64,000 nt of DNA from Pelistega suis (GCF_013133795.1 NZ_JABGBN010000001.1:496001-560000), one strand, 5' to 3'; shown: positions 36,863-46,033, counted from the stretch's first letter. The notes: generated from the sequence alone by a model not told the origin. Numbers and translations are program-made.

Positions 36863-37723
36863 TTAGGGATTAAACCAATTTAGTACAGCATCTAAACCGC
36901 TATGATTAATGCTATAGGCAGCCTTTTCTTGGACGATTGGTTTGGCACGATAAGCGACGGAATAATGGGCATGTTGCATCATAAGCAAATCATTAGAACC
37001 ATCACCCATAGCGATACATTGAGACGTATCTGCTCCAACTTTGGCAGCTAGTGCTTGTAGATAATTTGCTTTGGCTTGAGCATCGACAATAGACCCCAAG
37101 ACACGTCCTGTTAGATAACCTTGATTGTCGATTTCTAGTGTATTCGCATGTGTTTCATAAAGACCCAATCGTTCTTTCAGTCTATTCGTAAAGAAAGTAA
37201 AACCACCCGAAACTAAGAGGGTTTTAATACCTGCTTCATGGGCTTTTTTAATTAAATGTTCTGCACCCGGATTTAAACGAAGTTTTTCTGTATAGACTTG
37301 CTCAAGCGCTGTAGCTGGTACGCCTTCTAACATGGCAACACGACGGCGGAGACTTTCTGAAAAGTCGGTGATTTCACCACGCATGGCAGCTTCAGTAATG
37401 GCAGATACTTGTTCTTTGCGACCAGCAATGGCAGCAATTTCATCAATACATTCAATATTGATAAGCGTGGAGTCCATATCCATGGCTAAGACTTTCATAT
37501 TTTTCCAGTCCTGAAGACCTTGAGGGAAATAAGCAAAATCAGCACGATTATGCTGTGCCCATTGTTGAATTTCTTTTACCGTATCGCTATCAATATCGTT
37601 TAATAAGCCACTATGAGCACCTAATAAAATCAGTTGATTGGCATTCGCTAAAGCTGCGGCTTGTTCGAGTAGAGAAAGGTTTAAGCTAGGTGCTTGTAAA
37701 ACGATACTGGCGTAGTTTGACAT
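36863..37723 (-). CDS. serB: Phosphoserine phosphatase
   Basis: HAD-superfamily enzyme for the last step of serine synthesis, 286 residues. The nucleophile motif AMDMDSTLIN places D82 and D84. The motif II serine is in TLLVSGGFTFFT. The metal-binding motif is AMGDGSNDLLMM. An N-terminal ACT-like region precedes the catalytic domain (which begins near residue 75), as in proteobacterial SerB. It is divergent from the vapBC pair. Confidence 0.96.
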   Translation of the reverse strand: MSNYASIVLQAPSLNLSLLEQAAALANANQLILLGAHSGLLNDIDSDTVKEIQQWAQHNRADFAYFPQGLQDWKNMKVLAMDMDSTLINIECIDEIAAIAGRKEQVSAITEAAMRGEITDFSESLRRRVAMLEGVPATALEQVYTEKLRLNPGAEHLIKKAHEAGIKTLLVSGGFTFFTNRLKERLGLYETHANTLEIDNQGYLTGRVLGSIVDAQAKANYLQALAAKVGADTSQCIAMGDGSNDLLMMQHAHYSVAYRAKPIVQEKAAYSINHSGLDAVLNWFNP

Positions 37724-37851
37724 AATGGACTCGAAGGAAAATAATAGGACAAGTTTATCCTACCTATATTTTGTTATCTATCTTTTACAAAAAAGTTCTT
37801 TTAGGATAGAGGGAAATTATACAAAAGAGACTGTGGGAAAAGGAGATTATT

Positions 37852-37900
37852 TTGTCAAAACAGCTGAAATCTGATAACGTATATATAAATAATATATACG
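37852..37900 (+). promoter_or_regulatory. vapBC promoter and palindromic operator
   Basis: A -35-like TTGTCA lies at 37852-37857. The perfect palindrome CGTATATAT-AAATA-ATATATACG occupies 37878-37900, 11 bp before the antitoxin ATG, overlapping the expected -10 region. This is the usual place for VapBC complex autorepression. Confidence 0.6.
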
Positions 37901-37911
37901 AGGTGTTTTCT

Positions 37912-38157
37912 ATGACGGTTGCTAAAGTATTTTGGACAGGAAATTCACAAGCTATTCGCTTGCCCAAGGCGTTTCGCTTGAATAGTAAGACAGTACGCAT
38001 TGAGCAACAAGGTAATAAGCTCATTATAGAACCTGTGATAGATGGTTGGGATTGGTTAGATGAATTAGGAACAATAGATGAAAGTTGGATTCGAAGTGTT
38101 AATGAAATGAAGCAACAAGTAGTTCCTCAGGAAAGAAATTGGGGGGATTTAGAATGA
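37912..38157 (+). CDS. vapB: VapB-type antitoxin
   Basis: Antitoxin of 81 residues. The N-terminal AbrB/MazE-like DNA-binding fold shows VAKVFWTGNSQAIRLPKAFR, then LIIEPV. The C-terminal part (DWLDELGTIDESWIRSVNE) is predicted to wrap the toxin. I chose the ATG at 37912, after GAGGTG; an upstream in-frame TTG at 37852 would translate through the operator. The TGA overlaps the toxin ATG. Confidence 0.9.
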   Translation: MTVAKVFWTGNSQAIRLPKAFRLNSKTVRIEQQGNKLIIEPVIDGWDWLDELGTIDESWIRSVNEMKQQVVPQERNWGDLE

Positions 38158-38549
38158 AATTCTTGATGGATACTAACGTATTAATCGCATTAATGAAGAG
38201 AAATACTAGTCTTTTAGCAAAAATGCGAATGTATACCCCAAGTGATTTTGGACTCTCAACTATTGTATTGTTCGAAATGCAATATGGGGCTGAACGTAGT
38301 CAGCGTAAAGAAGAAAATTTAGCAAAACTTGAGTTATTACCTTTTGAAAAACTGCCTTTTACAGCAGAAGATGCAAGGATAGCAGGGACAATAAAAGCAT
38401 TTTTATATAATCAGGGGACACCCATAGGGGCTTACGATATTCAAATTGCAGCGCAAGCATTGTCACGACGGTTAATTTTATTAACGCATAACACAAAGGA
38501 GTTTTTACGTGTCCCCAATCTTGAAGTGGCTGATTGGATAAGTGAATGA
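38154..38549 (+). CDS. vapC: VapC-type PIN-domain ribonuclease toxin
   Basis: PIN-domain toxin of 131 residues that cleaves RNA (often initiator tRNA) when free of antitoxin. The acidic active site is intact: D6 in KFLMDTNVL, E41 in FEMQYGAERS, D95 in PIGAYDIQIAA and N113 in THNTKEF. The ATG lies after GGGGGG and overlaps the vapB stop (ATGA), which couples synthesis. The pair sits between serB and mfd and converges on mfd with only 5 bp between stop codons. Confidence 0.93.
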   Translation: MKFLMDTNVLIALMKRNTSLLAKMRMYTPSDFGLSTIVLFEMQYGAERSQRKEENLAKLELLPFEKLPFTAEDARIAGTIKAFLYNQGTPIGAYDIQIAAQALSRRLILLTHNTKEFLRVPNLEVADWISE

Positions 38550-38554
38550 TTGCC

Positions 38555-41500
38555 TTACAATTGTCCCCCAGACAAGGTTTTAATCAATTGACGAATGCTA
38601 TCAATACGTTGAGCAATATCAGGCATATTTTTTAATTCAATACGTAACTTATCGGGACCTTGCAAACGGATATGACGATGTTGTTGAATCAATTCAATAA
38701 TTGTCACAGGGTCAATTTTATTGTCACTGGCATTAAAGACGAGTAATGCACTCTCTTCACTAATATCAATTTTAAGTAAACCAATTTTTTGTGCCATCAG
38801 ACGTAGACGATGAGTCATCATGAGCATTAAGGCAGGTTCAGGCAGTTTACCAAAGCGATCGGTGAGTTCCTCTTGAATTTCCCATAAGGTACTTTCATCT
38901 TCAGCATGTGAGAGGCGTTTATAAATGGATAAACGCATATTGATATCAGGGCAATACTCATTGGGTAATAGCGCAGACGTATGTAAATTAACTTCTGTAC
39001 TTAAATCAAAAGGGGATTCTAAATCAGGTTCTTTACCTTCTTTCAAGGCTTTTACAGCACGATTAAGCATATCCGCATAGAGGGTAAAACCGACTTCTTG
39101 AATATTGCCGGATTGTTGATCCCCAAGGACCTCACCTGTACCTCGGATTTCTAAGTCATGCATGGCAAGATAAAAACCAGAACCTAATTCCTCCATGGAC
39201 TGAATGGCATCCAGACGCTTTTTAGCTTGCGAACTAATGGCATCATCACCGGGGGTTAGGAGATAGGCATAAGCTTGATGGTGTGAGCGACCAACGCGGC
39301 CACGTAATTGATGAAGCTGTGCCAATCCTAATTTATCGGCACGGTGCATAATGATAGTATTGGCACTCGGTACATCAATACCTGTTTCAATAATCGTGGT
39401 ACAGAGTAGAATATTACAACGCTGGTGATAGAAATCTTTCATCACCGCTTCTAGTTCTCGCTCATTCATTTGACCATGGGCGACACCGATACGTGCTTCC
39501 GGAATAAGCTCTTCAAGACGTGCCTTACGGTTATAAATGGTATCAACTTCATTATGTAAAAAATAAACTTGTCCCCCACGTTTTAATTCACGTAATACAG
39601 CCTCACGAATGGTGCTATTGTCTTCACGTCGTACAAAGGTTTTAATTGCTAAGCGTTTTTGTGGTGCCGTGGCAATGACTGAAAAATCGCGAATCCCTTC
39701 TAAAGACATACTGAGTGTACGCGGGATAGGCGTGGCAGTTAGGGTCAGAATATCGACTTCAGAGCGTAGAGCTTTGAGGGCTTCTTTCTGACGTACACCA
39801 AAGCGATGCTCCTCATCGATAATGACTAAACCTAAGCGTTTAAAATTGACTTCTTTTGACAAGACTTTGTGTGTGCCAATTACCATGTCGACAGTACCGT
39901 CAGCTAAACCTTGCAGGGTTGCTGCAACTTCTTTGCTAGAGCGAAAACGCGATAGTTCAGCAATTTTGACGGGCCAATCAGCAAAACGATTACTAAAGGT
40001 TTGCGCATGTTGCTCCGCTAACAATGTGGTCGGGCAGAGCATCACGACTTGTTGTCCATTGGCAATGCATAGGAAAGCAGCACGCAGAGCAACTTCGGTT
40101 TTACCAAAACCCACATCACCACAGACGAGGCGATCCATCGGTTTATCGCTTGTCATATCATGGATAACGGCATTAATCGCTTGTGCTTGGTCAGCAGTCT
40201 CCTCAAAACCAAAGCCTTCAACAAATTGCTCATAATCTTGTAAAGGTAAATTAAAGCTAAAGCCTTGTCGTAAAGCGCGTTGAGCATAGATATGCAAAAG
40301 CTCTGCCGCAGTATCTCGCACTTGTTTAGCCGCTTTTTTACGCGCTTTTTCCCATTGTCCTGAGCCTAGTTTGTGCAAAGGAGCAGTGTCAGGGTCAGTA
40401 CCTGAATAACGAGAGATAACGTGTAATTGTGAGACAGGAACATAAAGCTTACTTTCACCGGCATAGTCAATCTGTAACATTTCCACGAGGTCGCCATTGA
40501 TTTCCATATGGGTAAGACCTTTATAGCGACCAATCCCATGTTGAACATGCACAATAGGATCACCTTCTTGTAGTTCAGAAAGGTCTCGCACCATGGCATC
40601 AACATCACTATGTTTTTCTTGTTGGCGACGGCGGCGGACTTGCCCGGCACTTTCTGGATAGAGGTCATTTTCGGTAAGGATAATGATATTTTTATCAAGT
40701 AAGCTAAAACCCTTTTGCAAGGGAGCAACAGCCATCGCAAAGGACTGAGGTTCCTGTAGAAAATCATTTACAGAATCCATTACCATGGAGGGACGTAATT
40801 GATTTTCTTGTAGTAGTTGTAGCAAAGTTTCTCGACGACCTGCAGAATCAGCACAAAGGAGTACTTGCCATGTATCGCTATCAATTAGTTTTTTTAAATG
40901 TTGAAAAGGATCTTCGTGTCGACGTAAGACGGAGACATTAGGTGGTTGAGCAATGGTTTCGCTAACTGTTTTAGTGTCAAAGGCTAAACGAGGGAAGTTT
41001 TTCAGAGAGTGAAAAAATTGCTCACTCGAAAGAAATAGATGGGTGGGTGCCAGAATAGGGCGCTCACGGTCACTATTTAAAAAACGGTAACGATTTTGAG
41101 TGTCCTCGCTAAAGTCAGTGATTGTTTTATCAATATCACCAATAGTAAAACTAATACTGTTCTGAGGTAAGTAATCGAAAATTGTGGCTGTTTTTTCAAA
41201 GAATAAGGGTAAGTAATATTCAATTCCTGCAAAGTTAATGCCATTACCCACGTCTTTGTAAGGTAAGGCACGCGAAGGGTCTCCCTCAAATATTTCACGA
41301 AAACGTGCACGGAATTGTTGTCGTGACTCGGCATCCATGGGAAATTCACGCCCAGGCAATAAATTGATTTCATTAACAGGATAAATACTACGTTGGGTAT
41401 CGACATCAAAAGAGCGGATAGAGTCAATCTCATCATCCATTAAATCAAGACGATAAGGTAGAGCAGACCCCATTGGGAAAATATCAATAATGCTACCACG

Positions 41501-41998
41501 AATGCTAAATTCACCGGATGCAGTGACTTGGCTAACATGGTTGTAGTTAGCAAGCACTAACTGTTCTTTGAGTGCTTGTTCATTTAAACGCGCACCTTTT
41601 TTAAAAGAGAAGGTAAAGGCGGCTAAAAATGAGGGAGGGGCAAGACGGTAAAGTGCTGTCGTTACAGGAATCACTAAAATATCAACTTCATTATGTCGGA
41701 GTTGATTGAGTGTTTGTAATCGTTCGGAAATTAGGTCTTGATGAGGAGAAAACGTATCATAAGGTAAGGTTTCCCAATCAGGAAACTGATTGATACGTAG
41801 TGCCTTATTGAAAAGACGCATCTCTTCCGTTAAGCGTTGTGCCTCTAATGGATCAGCACAAAATAGGACGATGCATTTTTTCTCTTGTAAAGCCAATTCT
41901 GTTAACCATAGCGCATCACCAGAACCATGTGGTTTAGCAATAGAGAATTTTTGACCAACTTTTAATGCACTAGCAGGTAACTGAATTAAGCTCTTCAT
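38555..41998 (-). CDS. mfd: Transcription-repair coupling factor
   Basis: ATP-dependent translocase (1147 residues) that removes stalled RNA polymerase and recruits UvrA. The N-terminal UvrB-like domains include IRGSIIDIFPMGSALPYRLD. The RNA-polymerase-interacting domain starts near residue 465 (EGDPIVHVQHGIGRYKGL). The RecG-like helicase motor has Walker A GDVGFGKTEVALRAAF near residue 630, DEEHRFGV and the TRG-like QLRGRVGRSHHQAYAYLL. The C-terminal TRCF domain follows. It is full length and unbroken. Confidence 0.97.
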   Translation of the reverse strand: MKSLIQLPASALKVGQKFSIAKPHGSGDALWLTELALQEKKCIVLFCADPLEAQRLTEEMRLFNKALRINQFPDWETLPYDTFSPHQDLISERLQTLNQLRHNEVDILVIPVTTALYRLAPPSFLAAFTFSFKKGARLNEQALKEQLVLANYNHVSQVTASGEFSIRGSIIDIFPMGSALPYRLDLMDDEIDSIRSFDVDTQRSIYPVNEINLLPGREFPMDAESRQQFRARFREIFEGDPSRALPYKDVGNGINFAGIEYYLPLFFEKTATIFDYLPQNSISFTIGDIDKTITDFSEDTQNRYRFLNSDRERPILAPTHLFLSSEQFFHSLKNFPRLAFDTKTVSETIAQPPNVSVLRRHEDPFQHLKKLIDSDTWQVLLCADSAGRRETLLQLLQENQLRPSMVMDSVNDFLQEPQSFAMAVAPLQKGFSLLDKNIIILTENDLYPESAGQVRRRRQQEKHSDVDAMVRDLSELQEGDPIVHVQHGIGRYKGLTHMEINGDLVEMLQIDYAGESKLYVPVSQLHVISRYSGTDPDTAPLHKLGSGQWEKARKKAAKQVRDTAAELLHIYAQRALRQGFSFNLPLQDYEQFVEGFGFEETADQAQAINAVIHDMTSDKPMDRLVCGDVGFGKTEVALRAAFLCIANGQQVVMLCPTTLLAEQHAQTFSNRFADWPVKIAELSRFRSSKEVAATLQGLADGTVDMVIGTHKVLSKEVNFKRLGLVIIDEEHRFGVRQKEALKALRSEVDILTLTATPIPRTLSMSLEGIRDFSVIATAPQKRLAIKTFVRREDNSTIREAVLRELKRGGQVYFLHNEVDTIYNRKARLEELIPEARIGVAHGQMNERELEAVMKDFYHQRCNILLCTTIIETGIDVPSANTIIMHRADKLGLAQLHQLRGRVGRSHHQAYAYLLTPGDDAISSQAKKRLDAIQSMEELGSGFYLAMHDLEIRGTGEVLGDQQSGNIQEVGFTLYADMLNRAVKALKEGKEPDLESPFDLSTEVNLHTSALLPNEYCPDINMRLSIYKRLSHAEDESTLWEIQEELTDRFGKLPEPALMLMMTHRLRLMAQKIGLLKIDISEESALLVFNASDNKIDPVTIIELIQQHRHIRLQGPDKLRIELKNMPDIAQRIDSIRQLIKTLSGGQL

Positions 41999-42063
41999 GA
42001 CAACGAATAGTGAGTAAAAGGGTTATTGTAAATGATAACAAAAGAGTACGTGCTCAGTTTTGA

Positions 42064-42305
42064 CAGCCAATGCTAATGGCAACAAGGTTCGCTGCACGTT
42101 TCGCGCAGTCGCTCGAACAGAGCCTCGCTGCCGCTCGCCTAACTCGCTTTGTGCATCGAAACGTCTCCGCAAACCTTGAGTGCTTGAGTTAAGATTGCTG
42201 TGCCAATGAGCACAAGACCACACGGAGAGACATTCACTCGTAGCGACATTGGAAACGGCGAAGCACTTTCCGGAGCAAGAGTGAACTGTCTGCAGTGTGG
42301 GCGGA
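42064..42305 (-). repeat. Dispersed repeat, tandem unit 1
   Basis: The unit begins CAGCCAATGCTAATGGC and ends GTGTGGGCGGA on the plus strand. The 694-bp gap between mfd and ispD consists mostly of this repeat. The block 42087-42186 is the inverted counterpart of 12196-12296. The internal mini-palindrome GCCATTAGCATTGGC can be read at its end on the minus strand. The unit shows GCGAG words in clusters. I list it on the minus strand because that orientation matches copy A on the plus strand. Confidence 0.85.
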
Positions 42306-42548
42306 CAGCAAAACACTAATAGCAACAAGATTCGCTGCACGTTTCGCGCAGTCGCTCGAACAGAGCCTCGCTGCCGCTCGCCTAACTCGCTTTGTGCATC
42401 GAAACGTCTCCGCAAACCTTGAGTGCTTGAGTTAAGATTGCTGTGCCAATGAGCACAAGACCACACGGAGAGACATTCACTCGTAGCGATATTGGAAACG
42501 GCGAAGCACTTTCCGAAGCAAGAGTGAACTGTCTGCAGTGTGGGCGGA
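42306..42548 (-). repeat. Dispersed repeat, tandem unit 2
   Basis: A near-identical second unit offset by 243 bases. By eye, the differences from unit 1 are concentrated in the first 30 bases, with only about two substitutions afterwards (for example GCGACATT against GCGATATT). Because 243 is a multiple of three, a reading frame stays open through both units on the minus strand (42610-42023, 195 codons). I do not call that a gene. Confidence 0.85.
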
Positions 42549-42590
42549 CAGCCAATGCTAATGGCAACAAGGTTCGCTACACGTTCCGCA
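42549..42590 (-). repeat. Dispersed repeat, truncated third unit
   Basis: About 42 bases match the start of unit 1 (CAGCCAATGCTAATGGC onward) more closely than they match unit 2, then the sequence diverges at ACGTTCCGCAGTGAGG. This suggests the pre-duplication end of the element, or the scar of an unequal exchange. Confidence 0.65.
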
Positions 42591-42657
42591 GTGAGGGCGA
42601 TATACAGCAAGAGCGTGAGTTGTCTACGATGAGAGCGATTATTGCCACCTATAAGTC

Positions 42658-42666
42658 TGCTACAAT
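42658..42666 (+). promoter_or_regulatory. Extended -10 promoter for ispDF
   Basis: TGCTACAAT (42658-42666) is an extended -10 element, 28 bp before the ispD ATG and outside the repeat block. TTATTG (42639-42644) at 16-bp spacing is a possible weak -35. Confidence 0.4.
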
Positions 42667-42693
42667 AAACTTTTACTTTAGAACCTTAGAGCT

Positions 42694-43398
42694 ATGCAAA
42701 CAATGCCACAGATTACCGCGATTATTCCAGCAGGCGGCGTGGGTGAACGAGCAAAAGCAAGTTGGAATGGTATGGCTATTCCAAAACAATATCGTTTAAT
42801 TAAAGATAAGGCGATGTTGCTGCATACCGTGGATGCTTTATTAGCACATCCTATGATGACATCCGTTGTGATTGGTGTGGCAGATAAAGATGATTGGATA
42901 GAAACATTAAGTCTACCCCCACAATGTATCGTTTCTCGGACAGGTGGTGCAACACGGGCAGATACGGTATTAAATACACTTATAGCGAGTGATTTAGATG
43001 ATAATGCTTGGGTGATGGTGCATGACGGGGCGAGACCGGGATTGCCTTTTGCTAATTTGGATGCATTGATACAGCAATGTATTCAGGCTGATTCGGGGGG
43101 GATTCTTGCTTTGCCTGTGAGCGATACAGTCAAACGCCAGCGATCTCATCAAACTTTACCAGTCATAGAGCGAACCATTGATAGACAAGGATTGTGGTTG
43201 GCACAAACACCACAATTATTTAAAAAAGCACAATTAGAAAATGCTTTACAGCAAGCCTTGCAAGCAGGTTTTGTTGTAACAGATGAGGCAAGTGCTATCG
43301 AGTTTGTAGGGGAGTCATGTTTATTAGTGAAAGGGCATTGGAAGAACATAAAGGTGACATGGCCAGAAGATTTTGAATTAGTGGAGTATTTTTTATGA
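42694..43398 (+). CDS. ispD: 2-C-methyl-D-erythritol 4-phosphate cytidylyltransferase
   Basis: Third enzyme of the MEP isoprenoid pathway, transferring CMP to methylerythritol phosphate. At 234 residues it has normal length. The CTP-binding loop reads [20 protein letters not shown] followed by PKQY; it is longer than in E. coli, as in relatives. The segments [13 protein letters not shown] and [14 protein letters not shown] are typical. It overlaps ispF by four bases (ATGA). A second in-frame ATG three codons in is an alternative start. Confidence 0.95.
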   Translation: MQTMPQITAIIPAGGVGERAKASWNGMAIPKQYRLIKDKAMLLHTVDALLAHPMMTSVVIGVADKDDWIETLSLPPQCIVSRTGGATRADTVLNTLIASDLDDNAWVMVHDGARPGLPFANLDALIQQCIQADSGGILALPVSDTVKRQRSHQTLPVIERTIDRQGLWLAQTPQLFKKAQLENALQQALQAGFVVTDEASAIEFVGESCLLVKGHWKNIKVTWPEDFELVEYFL

Positions 43399-43877
43399 TG
43401 CCGAGTTTTCGTGTAGGACAAGGATTTGATGTTCATGCTTTGGTAGAAGGGCGCCCATTAATTTTAGGGGGAGTAGCGATTCCGCATACTCATGGCTTAC
43501 AAGGACATTCAGACGCAGACGCTTTACTGCATGCTATTACAGATGCTGTGTTAGGTGCAGCAGGTATGGGGGATATTGGACGGTTATTCCCAGATACCGA
43601 CCCTCAATATAAAGGTGCAGATAGTCGAGTATTGCTTAGAGCGGCTTTTGATAAAGTGAAGTCTGCAGGGTGGTGCGTAGTAAATGTGGATGCGACTATT
43701 CATGCACAAGCCCCCAAGATTATGCCTTATGCACCAGCGATGGTAAGTAATATCGCGGCTGATTTACAAATTGCTGAAGATTGTGTGAATGTGAAAGGTA
43801 AGACAAATGAGTATTTAGGTTTCTTAGGTCGTAAGGAAGGGATTGCTGCTACTGTGGTTGTATTACTGAGTAAATAG
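43395..43877 (+). CDS. ispF: 2-C-methyl-D-erythritol 2,4-cyclodiphosphate synthase
   Basis: MEP-pathway enzyme forming the cyclodiphosphate, 160 residues. The metal ligands D12 and H14 lie in [31 protein letters not shown] follows, and the C-terminal signature [19 protein letters not shown] is complete. It is translationally coupled to ispD. Confidence 0.97.
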   Translation: MMPSFRVGQGFDVHALVEGRPLILGGVAIPHTHGLQGHSDADALLHAITDAVLGAAGMGDIGRLFPDTDPQYKGADSRVLLRAAFDKVKSAGWCVVNVDATIHAQAPKIMPYAPAMVSNIAADLQIAEDCVNVKGKTNEYLGFLGRKEGIAATVVVLLSK

Positions 43878-43879
43878 AG

Positions 43880-44686
43880 ATGAGTAATCTTATTCTGGAT
43901 GTGGTGATTCCTTGCTACAACGATGAAGAAATGTTAGAACGTGCTGTGCAAAGTGCCTTACAACAAGCAGAGGTTCGTCATATTATTGTGGTAGATGATG
44001 GTTCCACCGATAGCAGCCTTTTGCTAATGAAACAATTAGCGCAACAAGATGTCCGGGTAAAAGTCTTATCAATGCCTGTGAATGGGGGAGCTGCACGTGC
44101 TCGTAATTGGGGGGCTATGCAAAGTGATGCTGACCTGATTGCTTTTTTAGATGCCGATGATGAGTATGAGACAGGTGCATTGAGTGCGGCTTACATGATT
44201 TTTCAGCAATATTTGTATATCAGTTTAGTGCGTTTAAAGCTACGTCCTGTGAGTTTACCTAGTCATTATCAGTATCATCAAGGATTCCCTCGAATTTGGC
44301 AAACCTTAGAAATGACGGTAGGAGGGAATATGGTTTTTCGTCGTAATGCTTTTATGGCAGCAGGGGGGTTCCCACAGCATGAGCTATTTCGTCGTCTTGG
44401 TGGAGAGGACGGTGCATTGGGTATTGCCTTTACGCGTTGTACCGTGGTGGGAACTTTATTTGGTGAGCATGAACCAGGCGTTAAACATCTTTGTCACCCC
44501 AAAGCGCATGCTTGGCACTTATTAGACACGGCCTTATTTGGTAAAGAAGAAAAACGGGTTAGTGCAGAGGACTTAGCGGCAGCAGAAGAGGTAACGGCTT
44601 CTATTGTGAAAAGACTTCAAGGACTTCAAGCAGTTTTGAATATTGAAAAAGCTGGTATTATGCCATTTTATCCAGAAAGGTCTTAA
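43880..44686 (+). CDS. Family 2 glycosyltransferase
   Basis: A GT-A fold glycosyltransferase of 268 residues. The N-terminus LDVVIPCYNDEEMLERAVQS, the nucleotide-sugar site VVDDGSTDSS and the acidic LIAFLDADDEYETGA are typical of GT2. The later segment NMVFRRNAFMAAGGFPQH followed by LGGEDGALG provides the acceptor-side acidic residues. There is no membrane segment. The acceptor is unknown. It starts two bases after ispF and ends before a terminator, so it is the last gene of the ispDF transcript. Confidence 0.85.
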   Translation: MSNLILDVVIPCYNDEEMLERAVQSALQQAEVRHIIVVDDGSTDSSLLLMKQLAQQDVRVKVLSMPVNGGAARARNWGAMQSDADLIAFLDADDEYETGALSAAYMIFQQYLYISLVRLKLRPVSLPSHYQYHQGFPRIWQTLEMTVGGNMVFRRNAFMAAGGFPQHELFRRLGGEDGALGIAFTRCTVVGTLFGEHEPGVKHLCHPKAHAWHLLDTALFGKEEKRVSAEDLAAAEEVTASIVKRLQGLQAVLNIEKAGIMPFYPERS

Positions 44687-44730
44687 AAAACAGGCTTATT
44701 GAGTCAGTGCATACTGAGGGCCATAAAAAA

Positions 44731-44771
44731 CGCCCTTCACCGCAGAGCAAAATACCTGTGCAGTGAGGGCG
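44731..44771 (+). terminator. Hairpin after the glycosyltransferase gene
   Basis: CGCCCTTCAC (44731-44740) pairs with GTGAGGGCG (44763-44771) with one bulged T, and GTG TTGTT follows. It lies between the plus-strand glycosyltransferase and the minus-strand ahpD and may serve both sides (AAAAAA precedes the left arm). Confidence 0.55.
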
Positions 44772-44813
44772 TGTTGTTATCAATGTAACGTTAATGAGGC
44801 GCTACATCAACCA

Positions 44814-45332
44814 TTATTTACCTTGAGCAGCGAGCACTTGTGCTGCGGCATTAACGACAGAAGCAATACGACCGACGTCTTGCAATTGTTCGATAGTTAA
44901 ACCAGCAGCTTTGGCGTTGTCATAGTGAGATTTTACGCAGAAATGACATTTCCCTACGATAGATGCCGCTAAACCAAAAATCTCAAAACGTGCTTTATCA
45001 ACACCACCATGAGTGGCATATGCATTCATACGTAGCTTTGCTGGCAATGTACGTAATTGGTCATCCCCCGCCATTTCAGTATATGGGTAATACACGTTGT
45101 TCATACCCATTAAAGCAGCGGCAGTTAAAACGCCATTGACATCTTCTTCGCTTAGACCAGATTTAAATTGCTCAATTAAGAATGTGCTTTTTGCAGCATA
45201 AGCAGCAGCTAAAGCGACACCCACTGCATCCGCTGCAGATAAAGAAGAGCGAGCAATCGTGCCATCTAAATTTAAACGAATATCTTTTGCCCAGTCAGGG
45301 ATTTCATTTTTAATAACAGATAAAAATTCCAT
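44814..45332 (-). CDS. ahpD: Alkyl hydroperoxide reductase AhpD
   Basis: Carboxymuconolactone-decarboxylase-fold disulfide reductase of 172 residues that re-reduces AhpC. The active site is intact: E117 in RFEIFGLAAS, C129 and C132 in GKCHFCVKSH, and H136. These positions parallel those of the mycobacterial enzyme (E118, C130, C133, H137). It is the second gene after ahpC in the same direction, separated by 152 bp with a terminator-like hairpin. Confidence 0.94.
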   Translation of the reverse strand: MEFLSVIKNEIPDWAKDIRLNLDGTIARSSLSAADAVGVALAAAYAAKSTFLIEQFKSGLSEEDVNGVLTAAALMGMNNVYYPYTEMAGDDQLRTLPAKLRMNAYATHGGVDKARFEIFGLAASIVGKCHFCVKSHYDNAKAAGLTIEQLQDVGRIASVVNAAAQVLAAQGK

Positions 45333-45402
45333 AATATATTTCCTAGAGATGTTTTGTGATTAATAGGATAAGGGGGAGCCCAATAACCATTAGATACAAA
45401 AA

Positions 45403-45425
45403 TGGCCCAGCATATAGCTGAGCCA
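45403..45425 (-). terminator. Hairpin between ahpC and ahpD
   Basis: TGGCCCAGC / GCTGAGCCA form a 9-position stem with one mismatch and a 5-nt loop. On the minus strand the stem is followed by a run of five T. It lies after ahpC, so a fraction of transcripts would stop before ahpD, giving more peroxidase than its reductase. Confidence 0.6.
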
Positions 45426-45484
45426 CTCAGCACTATCTTAAGAAATAGTGCTTTTGTTGTGCTATATGTTTGTCAATCAAACAA

Positions 45485-46033
45485 TTATAAAGTTGCACCA
45501 CCAGCTGCACGGTTGCATGGGCATAATTCGTCAGTTTGTAGACCATCTAAAATACGTAAGATTTCTTCTGGGTTACGACCAACGTTTAAGTTGTTTACAG
45601 AAACGTGTTGGATAACGTTATCTGGGTCAACGATAAATGTCGCACGTAGAGCAACACCAGCTGCCTTTTCACGTACACCTAATTGGTCGATTAAAGAACC
45701 TGTTGTATCTGCAAATTGGTAGTGACCTAAACGATCTAAGTCTTTGTGGTCACGACGCCATGCTAATTTACAAAACTCATTATCTACTGAACCGCCTAAT
45801 AGTACAGCTTCGCGGTCTTCGAAGTCTTTAGCTAAGTTGTTGAAACCAACGATTTCTGTTGGGCAAACAAAAGTGAAATCTTTTGGATAAAAGTAAATAA
45901 CTTTCCATTTGCCTGGGAATGAGCTTTCTGTGATGTCTTCGAAAGCTGATACACCGTTTTCTTCGTGGTTGTTGAAACCAGGTTTAACACCAACTACTTT
46001 AAACGCTTCTAATTTTTCACCAACTGTTTTCAT
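45485..46033 (-). CDS. ahpC: Peroxiredoxin AhpC (AhpD-dependent type)
   Basis: Two-cysteine peroxiredoxin (182 residues) reducing hydrogen peroxide, organic peroxides and peroxynitrite. The peroxidatic cysteine is C57 in FTFVCPTEIVGF. The C-terminal ELCPCNRAAGG carries C171 and C173, a C-P-C pair like that of mycobacterial AhpC, which is reduced by AhpD rather than AhpF. This agrees with ahpD next door and no ahpF in the window. A strong AAGGAC ribosome site precedes the ATG. Confidence 0.95.
   Translation of the reverse strand: MKTVGEKLEAFKVVGVKPGFNNHEENGVSAFEDITESSFPGKWKVIYFYPKDFTFVCPTEIVGFNNLAKDFEDREAVLLGGSVDNEFCKLAWRRDHKDLDRLGHYQFADTTGSLIDQLGVREKAAGVALRATFIVDPDNVIQHVSVNNLNVGRNPEEILRILDGLQTDELCPCNRAAGGATL

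Noticed and set aside
37852-37911. A longer vapB beginning at the upstream TTG
   Set aside because: It would translate through the palindromic operator and the promoter. The ATG at 37912 has GAGGTG upstream and gives the normal AbrB-type N-terminus.
42064-42590. A CRISPR array
   Set aside because: The repeats are about 243 bp, directly abutting and without short repeats or unique spacers, and no cas genes are present.
42064-42590. An insertion sequence
   Set aside because: No transposase frame, DDE-type motif or clear terminal inverted repeats with target duplication were found. A non-autonomous element remains possible.
42023-42610. A 195-codon minus-strand open frame across the tandem repeat
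   Set aside because: It is open because the repeat period is a multiple of three. It contains the same segment twice, has no ribosome site or recognised domain, and its counterpart at 12 kb is interrupted by stops. I treat it as repeat DNA, with the coding question left as a finding.
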